Part shown: positions 1 through 7,184 of the stretch, piece after piece | Layout of the letters: each line of letters begins with the position of its first letter | How positions within the stretch are numbered: position 1 is the stretch's first letter | Source of the DNA: Candidatus Omnitrophota bacterium | GTDB taxonomy: Bacteria > Omnitrophota > Gorgyraeia > 2-01-FULL-45-10 | Direction: 5' to 3' | DNA: 51,335 nucleotides | Assembly (NCBI GenBank): GCA_016929115.1 | Contig: JAFGJL010000033.1 | Location: 1-51,335 of the forward strand | Position numbers and translations under genes: made by a program | The notes under the pieces: generated by a model | The model's database searches: none | Seen by the model: the letters and a program-made list of their open reading frames with translations, nothing else | What the model was told of the DNA's origin: nothing

Positions 1-693
1 ATGCTCTTCTCGGCGACCATCCCGTCCGATATCGTAAAGATAGCCTCCCAGCACATGCACATGCCGGTCCGCACAGAGATAGCGCCCTCGGGGACCGCCG
101 CGGAGCTCGTCTCGCAGGAGATGTTCATAGTGAAGAGGGACCTTAAGGGCAAGCTCCTCAATGAGCTGCTTAAGCAGTACACGGGCTCGGTGCTGCTCTT
201 CGTGCGGACAAAGATAGGCGCGCGCAAAGTTGCGCGCCTCCTGAGGAACATGGGCCATGCGGCCGCCGAGATACACGCCGACAGGACACTCGGGCAACGG
301 AAGGAAGCGCTGAACGGATTCAAGGCGGGGAGATACCGCATACTTGTGGCGACCGACATCGCGGCCAGGGGCATCGACGTGACCAGTATAGAGCTCGTTA
401 TAAATTATGACCTGCCGGACGATCCCGAGAATTACGTCCACCGGATAGGCCGCACCGGAAGGGCCGGCCAGGAAGGCCACGCTATCACTCTCGCCACTCC
501 TGATCAGGGTCACGACGTGCGCGACATCGAGAAGATAATCAGGACGACCATCCCTCTATCCGAGCATCCGCGCATCCCGGCGGAGCGTTTTTCTTCAGTA
601 ACCGGGCCGTCCCACAGGCCGCAGCACCACCAGCGCCACGCCCAAACGCACCATCACAAGCGCCGCAATTTCAACCACCGCCGCCCGAGGTAA
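1..693 (+). CDS. DEAD-box RNA helicase, C-terminal half (5' end outside window)
   Basis: The window opens inside the gene: the first residues MLFSAT are helicase motif III (SAT), so the upstream Q, Walker A and DEAD motifs lie before base 1. The visible 230 codons carry the second RecA-like lobe: motif IV (VLLFVRT, about 64-70), motif V (ATDIAARGIDV, 117-127) and motif VI (HRIGRTGRAG, 147-156). A His/Arg-rich basic tail follows from about residue 195, ending KRRNFNHRRPR. Such tails bind RNA in the RhlE/CsdA group. The family unwinds RNA duplexes during ribosome assembly, mRNA decay or cold adaptation; which of these applies cannot be told from this half. It converges with the SGNH gene on the other strand, whose stop lies 9 bases away. 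Confidence 0.93.
   Translation: MLFSATIPSDIVKIASQHMHMPVRTEIAPSGTAAELVSQEMFIVKRDLKGKLLNELLKQYTGSVLLFVRTKIGARKVARLLRNMGHAAAEIHADRTLGQRKEALNGFKAGRYRILVATDIAARGIDVTSIELVINYDLPDDPENYVHRIGRTGRAGQEGHAITLATPDQGHDVRDIEKIIRTTIPLSEHPRIPAERFSSVTGPSHRPQHHQRHAQTHHHKRRNFNHRRPR
647..683 (+). repeat. Copy 1 of a 37-bp repeat in the helicase basic tail
   Basis: The helicase segment encoding H-H-H-K-R-R-N-F-N matches bases 1912-1948 at 32 of 37 positions by my count. All five differences are transitions. The second copy lies outside any intact gene, between the SGNH gene and the carrier gene. Confidence 0.6.
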
Positions 694-702
694 GCAAGCC
701 GC

Positions 703-1887
703 TCACTCGAGGTTTTTCCGGAAAACGTTCGAATCGAATATCGCGCGGCCTGCGGCCGCCTGGCCCGCCTCGGTCCAGTGGCCATCGCTGTCGAAGTATA
801 GAGTGCTGTCTTTCCCGGCCAGCATAGCGCCGTATAAATTGATAAATCCGATATCGTTCTCTTTCGCGAAATCCGATATGACCGAGAAACCCTTCCCGGC
901 GTCGTACACCTTGCCGGGCTCAAAGGCCCAATAGGCGCGCCCCTTTTGCCACTGCCTCTCGCCCACCTGATGGCCGTAAGGATATGTGACTAGGATGAAC
1001 CTGATCCCCCTGCCGTCAAGGTAGCCCTTTATCATCTTTATATATTTAGCGGTCCTCGACCAGTGCCGCGCGACCACTTTTTCGTTCTTGCCCTCCCTGA
1101 ACATCAGGAACCTGTCGAAGTATATATTATCTATATCCCTGTTGGTCAATATCTCCGTCTTGTTGCGCCGGCCGGTGAATTTGTTCGCCATGTAATTCCT
1201 GAACCCGATGACCGCCATCTTCCTGAAAGAGTCGAACAGCTTCGTTTCCATCACATAGCACAATCTCGAGTATTTCATGCACAATGCCTTAAAGTCCGGC
1301 TTGCCCCGCACCCTCATGGGATCACAGGCGATCACCTCGCCGCCGGGGGCGTACACGATGTGGGGCTCGTAGAGATAGTCGTCCTGTATGTCCGATATGT
1401 CCAGCATGACTATCACCATGTCCGGGTCGTATCTTATGACCTCGTTCTTAAGATATGCGTATTCCAGGATGGGCGAATAGCTGTTGACGCCGAAATTAAG
1501 GACCTCGTATCTTCCCGGCTCCTCATTGTCCAGCAGCTCCCCCAGTAGATAAGAGGCCGTCTTGTCGGCGTCGACCCCCACGCCGAAGGTGAAGGAATCA
1601 CCCATCACGGCGATGCGGAATACTCCTTCCGGCTTTTCATAGTTGTAATCGCCGGGCCCGCGCATGCCCCTGTTGTTGGTCCTAAAATATATATCGAAGT
1701 CGCCTGGGCTGGACATCGTCCCTTCGTAATAAGGCGGCGGGATGTGGTGGAATACGGCGTCCCTCTTCATCAACCCGGTAAGGTAAGAACCTTTATGCGT
1801 GGCCCTGACATAGATCTCGGCAACGAGCGCCGCCGTGGCCAGGAAGAAGAGCGTGAAGAGCGATACTGCTACGATCTTTTTTTGCAT
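703..1887 (-). CDS. Membrane-anchored SGNH/GDSL-like hydrolase (AlgX/DltD type)
   Basis: 394 residues. An N-terminal hydrophobic segment (about 5-24) is a signal anchor, placing the rest outside the cytoplasmic membrane. The SGNH signatures are visible: block I as MGDSFTFG with Ser98 as candidate nucleophile, a Gly/Asn block (NFGVNSYSP, about 131-139), and a C-terminal DGHWTEAGQ (about 368-376) supplying Asp/His. The DGHW form is typical of the AlgX/AlgJ/DltD-like branch, which acylates or deacylates extracellular polysaccharides. The substrate is unknown and no glycan cluster is adjacent. The start is an ATG at 1887 with no clear Shine-Dalgarno. It is co-oriented with the carrier gene upstream but 178 bases away. 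Confidence 0.75.
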   Translation of the reverse strand: MQKKIVAVSLFTLFFLATAALVAEIYVRATHKGSYLTGLMKRDAVFHHIPPPYYEGTMSSPGDFDIYFRTNNRGMRGPGDYNYEKPEGVFRIAVMGDSFTFGVGVDADKTASYLLGELLDNEEPGRYEVLNFGVNSYSPILEYAYLKNEVIRYDPDMVIVMLDISDIQDDYLYEPHIVYAPGGEVIACDPMRVRGKPDFKALCMKYSRLCYVMETKLFDSFRKMAVIGFRNYMANKFTGRRNKTEILTNRDIDNIYFDRFLMFREGKNEKVVARHWSRTAKYIKMIKGYLDGRGIRFILVTYPYGHQVGERQWQKGRAYWAFEPGKVYDAGKGFSVISDFAKENDIGFINLYGAMLAGKDSTLYFDSDGHWTEAGQAAAGRAIFDSNVFRKNLE

Positions 1888-1911
1888 ATGGATAAACCTT
1901 GCGTGCCCTGG

Positions 1912-1948
1912 CGCACCGTCATAAACGCCGCAACTTCAACCGCCGCCG
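1912..1948 (+). repeat. Copy 2 of the helicase-tail repeat, outside a gene
   Basis: Reads H-R-H-K-R-R-N-F-N-R-R-R in the plus strand, parallel to the helicase C-terminus at 647-683. Differences fall mostly at third codon positions, so it may be the stump of a second helicase-like gene. The flanking plus-strand frame does not look like protein. Confidence 0.5.
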
Positions 1949-2058
1949 AAGTCATAGTGCTGGTAATACAGCTCGCTCGCGTCCTCGGCGAAACGGTACT
2001 CCTGCGTCAGGATGTTGCGGAGCTCCGCGCAGGCGGCGACGATGGCCTTTGCCTTGCC
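1936..2058 (-). pseudogene. 40-codon orphan C-terminal fragment between the carrier and SGNH genes
   Basis: A minus-strand frame of 40 codons ends at TGA 1936-1938. It is preceded immediately by an in-frame TAA (2059-2061) and contains no ATG, GTG or TTG. Its composition looks protein-like (GKAKAIVAAC... ending YYQHYDFGGG) and its codons share the G/C third-position preference of neighbouring genes. It may be the stump of a deleted gene. I do not recognise the family. The 178-base gap 1888-2065 holds nothing else I can support. Confidence 0.3.
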
Positions 2059-2065
2059 TTATTTG

Positions 2066-3445
2066 TTACGTTGAAAAGATCGGCAGCGAGATTATCGCTA
2101 TGTAAGCTATGATGGAGGTCACGAGGCCCACGATAAGGCCGATCTTGAGCCACTCGATAAAGTCTATCTTTATGCCCTTTTCTTTTTCAAGGACGCCGAG
2201 CGCCACTATGTTGGCAGTGGACCCTATCGCCGTGATATTGCCGCCGAGGCAGGCGCCGAATAACAGGCACCACCACAGGGGTTTAAGGTTAAGGCCGAGG
2301 GATTGCAGCCCCTGCAGCATCGGGATATACGAGGCGACCACCACTGTATTATCAAGGATGCTTGAAAGGATCGAACTTGAGAATATCGTGAGCCCGGACA
2401 GGAAGGCCGGATGGCTGCCCGCGGATTTTATAAGTCTCTCCGCCAGGACATTCGTCGTCCCCGATGTCTGGAGGGCGCCTGTCAGGGCGAACAGGAACAT
2501 GAGGAACAATATCGACGTCCACTCGACCTCTTCCTCTATATACTGCTTTATCTTGCTGTGCTTATAGGCGAGCGCGATGCCGGCGAAGATGATCGGTATC
2601 ACTACCAAGAGCTCGTTCTCTTCCAGGCCGAAGATGAGCTCGATCCTGCTGTGCGCGGCTATCGACAGCAGTGTGGCCGCGAAGATGACGATGCTGGCCT
2701 TCGCGTCCTTGCCCAGCTTTACGGCCGGCCCGGAAAGCCCTCCTTCCTGCCTGCGCGCCCGCACCGCAACGGAAAGCGATCTTATATATGCCCTGTACCA
2801 TATACAGATCAACGCCATCGTCACGGCAAGGATCGCCACAGCCAGGGGAAACGCCCTCACCAGGAACTCCTCAAAAGAGAAGCCGCCCCGCAGCGCTATC
2901 AGTATGCCGACGGGGTTGCCCAGGACGGTCGCCGCGGAGCCCACGTTCGTGCTGAGAACGGACGATATGACAAGGGGCGCGGGATGGACCTTAAGATAAT
3001 CGCATATCTCCAGGATTATCACCATCATGACCATGATGGATGTCGCCTCTCCCATGAGCGCGGAGAAGACGGCGGATATCAACATGAGCGCCAGGAAGAG
3101 GCCGGCGGCGCCCAGCCATTTCAGGCCCACGATGGCCCTCGCGAGCCAGTGGAAGACCCCCGACTCCTTCACCATGCCGACGATTATCATCATGCCGATG
3201 ATGAATATGATGACGTCGAGCGAGGCGTATTTTATAAAATTCTCCAGGTCGATGCCGCGCATAAGGAAGAGGGCCCCGCTTCCGACGAATACTAAAGTAA
3301 GCCGGAAATCCCAGAAGAAGAGCGTGCCGAGTATGGAGAAAGTGAAGATAGAGACGGTAAGCGCCTGCTCCGCGCTAAGGCCGACCGAACGGCCGCCCAT
3401 GGCCGCGCCAAGAGACACGGCTATCAATAAGAGAAGTTTTTTCAT
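2066..3445 (-). CDS. ArsB/NhaD (ion transporter superfamily) 12-TM-type permease
   Basis: 459 residues, hydrophobic throughout with about 11-12 membrane spans. It belongs to the ion transporter superfamily of ArsB, NhaD and SLC13/CitM-type carriers. The pattern MGEATSIMVMMVIILEI followed by VISSVLSTNVGSAATVLGNP is the characteristic first half-repeat hairpin, and SILDNTVVVASYIPML with FGACLGGNITAIGSTANIV is the matching second half. The two pseudo-symmetric hairpins form the substrate site. Members export arsenite, exchange Na+/H+ or take up dicarboxylates, and the sequence alone does not choose. No arsR or arsC is nearby, so arsenite export is not supported by context. The stop of the upstream small coiled-coil gene lies 16 bases before this ATG, so the two are probably co-transcribed. 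Confidence 0.85.
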   Translation of the reverse strand: MKKLLLLIAVSLGAAMGGRSVGLSAEQALTVSIFTFSILGTLFFWDFRLTLVFVGSGALFLMRGIDLENFIKYASLDVIIFIIGMMIIVGMVKESGVFHWLARAIVGLKWLGAAGLFLALMLISAVFSALMGEATSIMVMMVIILEICDYLKVHPAPLVISSVLSTNVGSAATVLGNPVGILIALRGGFSFEEFLVRAFPLAVAILAVTMALICIWYRAYIRSLSVAVRARRQEGGLSGPAVKLGKDAKASIVIFAATLLSIAAHSRIELIFGLEENELLVVIPIIFAGIALAYKHSKIKQYIEEEVEWTSILFLMFLFALTGALQTSGTTNVLAERLIKSAGSHPAFLSGLTIFSSSILSSILDNTVVVASYIPMLQGLQSLGLNLKPLWWCLLFGACLGGNITAIGSTANIVALGVLEKEKGIKIDFIEWLKIGLIVGLVTSIIAYIAIISLPIFST

Positions 3446-3461
3446 ATGCCCGGTATTCGGA

Positions 3462-3767
3462 TTACTTGCTCAAGTCGCCCAGCTTACCCTTCAACCCCTT
3501 GAGCTCGTCGGTCACTCCGCCAAGGTCCTTCTTGGTGAGGTCGAGGTCTTTTCTGGTGTTATAGAGGTCCCGCCGGGTCATGTCCATCTTCTTGAAAAGC
3601 TTTTTTATAGCTATGTTCTTCTGCTGGTCGAGGCTGTTCAGCAGGCTGACCTCTTTCTGCGTCTGCCTTAATGCCTCGGTGTTCACGTAATAGGCGATCA
3701 CAAAAAGGCCGACCATAAATATGAGCAGCCCCATCAACACGCTATCCGCCAGCTTCTTCCATTCCAT
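3462..3767 (-). CDS. Small single-span membrane protein with coiled coil
   Basis: 101 residues: a transmembrane helix at about 10-30 (VLMGLLIFMVGLFVIAYYV), then a charged helical region with heptad-like spacing (LYNTRKDLDLTKKDLGGVTDELKGLKGKLG). The start ATG at 3767 has GGGGG five bases upstream. It precedes the ArsB/NhaD-type carrier by 16 bases and may be an accessory or scaffold, but that is only positional. No family recognised. Confidence 0.7.
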   Translation of the reverse strand: MEWKKLADSVLMGLLIFMVGLFVIAYYVNTEALRQTQKEVSLLNSLDQQKNIAIKKLFKKMDMTRRDLYNTRKDLDLTKKDLGGVTDELKGLKGKLGDLSK

Positions 3768-3818
3768 ACTGCCCCCTTTCTTTGTTTTGCGGCTTTTCCA
3801 TTACCCTGGAACCTGATA

Positions 3819-3941
3819 TTACGGCCTCTCGAGCTGTATCTTTATCGTCGGCTCGTGCGAGCGCCAATAGCTGTACGTCCGGGCAAAAAGGATCAGGGCG
3901 ATCAGTAATATTATCGCTATGATAGGAAGTATCCTGTACAT
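3819..3941 (-). CDS. 40-residue single-span membrane peptide
   Basis: Short gene of 40 codons. ATG at 3939-3941 is preceded by GGAAGGAGAAAGAT, a strong Shine-Dalgarno at proper distance, and it ends in TAA at 3819-3821. The product begins MYRILPIIAIILLIALILFA, a clean transmembrane helix, followed by a short soluble tail (RTYSYWRSHEPTIKIQLERP) with several charged residues. It lies between the ThiF-like gene (stop 26 bases upstream) and the coiled-coil membrane protein, all on the same strand. Function unknown. The ribosome-binding site, G/C-ending codons and exact fit in the gap make it a likely real small membrane protein. Confidence 0.6.
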   Translation of the reverse strand: MYRILPIIAIILLIALILFARTYSYWRSHEPTIKIQLERP

Positions 3942-3966
3942 ATCTTTCTCCTTCCCGGGTTTTCGC

Positions 3967-4773
3967 TTATCCCGTGACCTCGAATTTCCTGTCCTGCAGG
4001 TCCAAGGTGAATACCCTCGGCCCCGGGCCTTTCGGAGCGGCCACGCGGCCCAAAAGTATCATGACCGCCTCTGATACCGCGACGGCCGTGCCGAGATGCT
4101 GCGGCATGATGATATTCGGGAAATTTATCTTTGCGAGCGCCGCCACTCTGGCAAGCCCCACGTTGACATAGCTCGGGATGTACGGCGCGAACTTCTCGAT
4201 GGGTATCGAAAAGCGCTCTATCTCTTCCCTCGACGCGCCCGGCCTCAGGCCCACATACTCTTCGATGGATACGGTCTGCGGGCCGAATACGAGGACGCTC
4301 GTGCCGAAACCGACGGCAAGCGGGTCCAGGACACAGATGCCCTCCTTTCTAGCGGCACGGTCCAGTACAACGGTATTGTAGAAGCAGTTGTAGTCGATGC
4401 CGTCGATAGCGATGGCGGCGTCCCTGACGAATTCCTCGACATTTTCCGCGTGAACGCCGTCGTTGAATGTATCGATTTGCAGGCCCGGGTTTATCGCCTT
4501 GAAGTGGCGCGCCAGGACCTCGACCTTGGGGTGGCCGATGGTATGCGTAGTAGAGCTGCTCTGCCGGCTTAAATTATGTATCTCAAAATGGTCGAAATCG
4601 GCTATCTTGACATGGCCAACGCCGAGGCGTACGAGCTGTTCGGCGGAGAGCCCGCCTATGCCGCCGCAGCCGGCGACAGCAATGCAGGTGTTCCGGAGCC
4701 GCTCCTGCTCCTCGGCAGATATCACGCCGATGTTCCTCTCCACCATCGTCCGGTAAAACGCGCCATGGTCCAT
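3967..4773 (-). CDS. ThiF/MoeB/HesA family E1-like adenylyltransferase
   Basis: 268 residues from ATG 4773, a start with GGGGA just upstream; a longer frame from TTG 4785 overlaps the preceding stop and is less likely. The nucleotide-binding Rossmann motif is GCGGIGG (about 34-40), followed by the family's acidic ADFDHFE and the NLSRQ loop carrying the conserved Arg. E1-like enzymes adenylate the C-terminus of a ubiquitin-like or sulfur-carrier protein, or a peptide. The paired CxxC zinc site of MoeB/ThiF is not evident, which suggests a divergent branch. Partner genes such as thiS or moaD are not nearby; the gene follows the flavodoxin-like gene with three bases between. The substrate cannot be inferred. 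Confidence 0.82.
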   Translation of the reverse strand: MDHGAFYRTMVERNIGVISAEEQERLRNTCIAVAGCGGIGGLSAEQLVRLGVGHVKIADFDHFEIHNLSRQSSSTTHTIGHPKVEVLARHFKAINPGLQIDTFNDGVHAENVEEFVRDAAIAIDGIDYNCFYNTVVLDRAARKEGICVLDPLAVGFGTSVLVFGPQTVSIEEYVGLRPGASREEIERFSIPIEKFAPYIPSYVNVGLARVAALAKINFPNIIMPQHLGTAVAVSEAVMILLGRVAAPKGPGPRVFTLDLQDRKFEVTG

Positions 4774-4775
4774 CG

Positions 4776-5477
4776 CTATCCCCAACTCTCGTTCGCGCTT
4801 TTTATATAATCTTCATACGGGATGAGCGGCTTTTCAAGCTCTTTCATCGTCGCCTCCGAGAGCCGGCCCTTCTCGACGACCTCCCTGCCGGCCTTCTTGA
4901 CGAGCTCCTTATACCTGTCGATGACCGGTTTGAGGGCCGCGGAAGCGTTCCGGAGAAGTTCGCCTTCATCGCGGTAGATCTCGCCGGCCAGTTCGGAATG
5001 GCCGAGCCCGGCCAGGCGCCGGAAGAGCAGCCTGAGGACGTCGAACTGGTCGCGCTGCGGGAAGCCGCTGTTCGATATGACCACAGTCCTGGCCTGCTTC
5101 TTTTGCCTCTCCGGATGGCGCATCCGGCCCTCCGCGTCCCTTTCGAACTGCGGCATGGCTGTCGGGATGAGCCTATCCATGAAATTTTTCATGATGCCGG
5201 ATACGTTGTCGACGTATAGCGGCGTCGCGTAAACGGCGATATCGGGTTCGGTGACCTTCTTCAGGAGGTCCTTCATGTCGTCCTTTATGACGCAAACTCC
5301 CGGCGTCTTCGTCCAGCACGTGAAACATCCCATGCACGGCGCTATCTTTTTCTTCGCCAGGTAGATATGCTCGGTCTCGGCGCCTGCCTCACGGCAACCC
5401 TCGAGGAACGCCTCGACGATGATGGCGGTATTGCCCCGCTCCGCCCGCGGACTGCCGTTGAACGCGATTATTTTCAT
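4776..5477 (-). CDS. NAD(P)H-dependent FMN reductase / iron-sulfur flavoprotein-like
   Basis: 233 residues. Opens with the flavodoxin-fold phosphate-binding loop FNGSPRAERGNT (6-17), typical of the NADPH-dependent FMN reductase/WrbA-like family. A Cys-rich stretch, PCMGCFTCWTKTPGVC (about 47-62), resembles the cluster-binding region of archaeal-type iron-sulfur flavoproteins. A YATPLYVDNVSG segment forms the second flavin-contact loop. Expected role: FMN-dependent two-electron transfer to quinones, disulfides or other small acceptors, in the cytoplasm. The start ATG 5477 has GGAGG five bases upstream. It sits between the SpoIIE phosphatase (9-base gap) and the ThiF-like gene, so the three look like one transcription unit. 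Confidence 0.82.
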   Translation of the reverse strand: MKIIAFNGSPRAERGNTAIIVEAFLEGCREAGAETEHIYLAKKKIAPCMGCFTCWTKTPGVCVIKDDMKDLLKKVTEPDIAVYATPLYVDNVSGIMKNFMDRLIPTAMPQFERDAEGRMRHPERQKKQARTVVISNSGFPQRDQFDVLRLLFRRLAGLGHSELAGEIYRDEGELLRNASAALKPVIDRYKELVKKAGREVVEKGRLSEATMKELEKPLIPYEDYIKSANESWG

Positions 5478-5486
5478 GTGTTCCTC

Positions 5487-7073
5487 CTATACAACCCTCA
5501 ACACCATCAGCGTTATATCATCGAACTGCGGCTGGTCTCCTACGAACTTCTTTATCTCTTCCTGTATCTTCTTTATGATGTCCTGAGACCGCATACCGGT
5601 ATTATCCCTTACAACGGAGGAAAGCCGGTCCGTCTCGAACTGCTCCTTCTTCTTGTTTATCGCCTCGGTCACGCCGTCCGTATAGAGCGCCACGACATCG
5701 CCCTTCTTTAGCTCTATCGTCTTATCTGTCATGGCGAGGTCTTCCAGCATGCCGAGCGGCACGCCCTGCGCTTTCAACATGACGATGTCGCGCGTACCTT
5801 CCCTTAGGAGGAGCGGCGGGTTATGGCCGGCGTTCGAGTACCGCAGGCTCATCGCCTTGGGGTCCAGGAGCGCATAGAAAAGAGTCACGAACATGTTGGA
5901 CCTGCTCTCTTCAAAGATGAGCTTGTTGGCCTTTTGGAGGACGTCGGTGACGGTGAGCCTGCCCATCGCGCTTGCCCGGACGACCGTGCGCGAAAGCGCC
6001 ATGAAGAGGGCCGCGGGAACGCCCTTGCCGGAGACGTCGGCCATGACGAGGCCGACCCTCTCTTCATCGACCGGGATGAAGTCGTAGAAATCGCCGCCGA
6101 CGACCCTGGCGGGCATCGTCGTCGCCGCGATGTCGAAGCCTTTGATGACGGGGGCCGACTCGGGCAGGAAGCTCTGCTGGATCCCCTGCGCTATCTCAAG
6201 CTCCTTAAGAAGGCGCTCCTTTTCGGCAGTCTCGTGGTTAAGTTTTTTGATATGCGCCCTCAGGTCGGACGACATCTTATTGAACGACTTCGCGAGCTCG
6301 GAGAACTCATCGCTGCCCTTTACCTTGACGTTGTAGCGCAAGTTGCCCATGGCCACGTGGCGCGTGCCTTCGACGAGGCTCTTTAGGGGGCCCGTGACCG
6401 TGCCGGATACGATAAGGCCGAGGGCGACTGAAAGGATCAGGCCGAGAAACAGTACGAAGATCGCGCGCTTGCGAACTTCGGTCTGCAGCCGGTAGACATC
6501 GTCCGCCGCCATGTCCACGCCGAGCAGCGCGACAGACGCGCCGCTTCCGTCACGTATAGGCGTATAAGCCGAGAGCGAGGCGCCCCATTCGTCGGAGGCT
6601 ATTTTTTTGTCCGCGGTCGACTCCTCGAAGCCCTCCATCAGCTCGGGAAAACGTGAACCGTCATATTCGTCGCCCGGCAACGCGGTCGCCGCCGCACCTG
6701 TCCTGCGGCCGGCCTTGACGTCGATGACGAACCGGAATATGCCTTCCTTTTCGGTACTCCTCAGGATATAAATATAGTTGATGGAGGGGGCCGCTTCCTT
6801 TATGCGCGAGAACCGCTCCAGGAGCAGCCTGTACTCATCGCTCTTTGCGCCCGCTTTGTCCAGCGGAACGTTAAGCACCGTTGCGGCATTGACTTGCAGG
6901 GCCGCCATCCTGGCGATGGTGATGAGCCTGGTCCGGAGCTGGTTGAACTGGAACTTGCTGGAGTATTCGTAGATGAGATAATTGGAGAGCGCGCCCGAAA
7001 AGAGCATCGCGAGGACGAGTATGAGGGTCATCTTCGTCCGGAAGCTGGTAAAGATGGGTGCTCGCTTCGCCAT
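5487..7073 (-). CDS. Membrane sensor with HAMP and SpoIIE/RsbU-type PP2C phosphatase
   Basis: 528 residues from ATG 7073. The longer frame from TTG 7112 is rejected because that TTG is the -35 box of a promoter ending just before the ATG. Order: TM1 (about 16-33), an extracytoplasmic sensor segment of about 170 residues resembling dCache/double-PDC folds (contains FRFVIDVKAG and YTPIRDGSG), TM2 (about 204-224), HAMP, a short coiled coil, then the phosphatase. Metal-binding aspartates are in GGDFYDF (about 326-332), ADVSGKG and YTDGVTE. RsbU/SpoIIE-type enzymes dephosphorylate anti-anti-sigma STAS proteins to release alternative sigma factors. No STAS or RsbW gene is in the window, so the target is elsewhere. 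Confidence 0.9.
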   Translation of the reverse strand: MAKRAPIFTSFRTKMTLILVLAMLFSGALSNYLIYEYSSKFQFNQLRTRLITIARMAALQVNAATVLNVPLDKAGAKSDEYRLLLERFSRIKEAAPSINYIYILRSTEKEGIFRFVIDVKAGRRTGAAATALPGDEYDGSRFPELMEGFEESTADKKIASDEWGASLSAYTPIRDGSGASVALLGVDMAADDVYRLQTEVRKRAIFVLFLGLILSVALGLIVSGTVTGPLKSLVEGTRHVAMGNLRYNVKVKGSDEFSELAKSFNKMSSDLRAHIKKLNHETAEKERLLKELEIAQGIQQSFLPESAPVIKGFDIAATTMPARVVGGDFYDFIPVDEERVGLVMADVSGKGVPAALFMALSRTVVRASAMGRLTVTDVLQKANKLIFEESRSNMFVTLFYALLDPKAMSLRYSNAGHNPPLLLREGTRDIVMLKAQGVPLGMLEDLAMTDKTIELKKGDVVALYTDGVTEAINKKKEQFETDRLSSVVRDNTGMRSQDIIKKIQEEIKKFVGDQPQFDDITLMVLRVV

Positions 7074-7083
7074 ATATGGTATT

Positions 7084-7112
7084 ATTATATCGCTTATGGG
7101 GTAATAAGACAA
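7084..7112 (-). promoter_or_regulatory. Sigma-70-type promoter of the phosphatase gene, leaderless spacing
   Basis: Minus-strand -35 TTGTCT (7107-7112), 17-bp spacer, perfect -10 TATAAT (7084-7089). Only 10 bases separate the -10 from ATG 7073, so transcription would start about 2-4 bases before the start codon. No Shine-Dalgarno. Confidence 0.7.
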
Positions 7113-7131
7113 TAGTTTAGGTTGGAAGAAT

Positions 7132-7165
7132 AAGAAAGGGGCGGAATATATTCCGCCCCTTTCTT
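7132..7165 (-). terminator. Rho-independent terminator
   Basis: Perfect 34-bp palindrome with GC-rich arms (GGGGCGG/CCGCCCC). In the minus direction it is followed by a T-rich stretch (CTTATTCTTCC). It lies 19 bases after the stop of the Ser/Thr-rich secreted protein gene and closes the ECF-controlled block. Confidence 0.85.
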
Positions 7166-7184
7166 CGGTATATTGAAGCGGCGC

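Noticed and set aside
2411-3295. 294-codon plus-strand frame opposite the ArsB/NhaD-type carrier
   Set aside because: Shadow of a conserved membrane protein; low-complexity Arg/Gln/His composition.
2066-3445. Arsenite resistance operon
   Set aside because: Only the carrier superfamily is visible; no arsR, arsA, arsC or arsD gene is adjacent.
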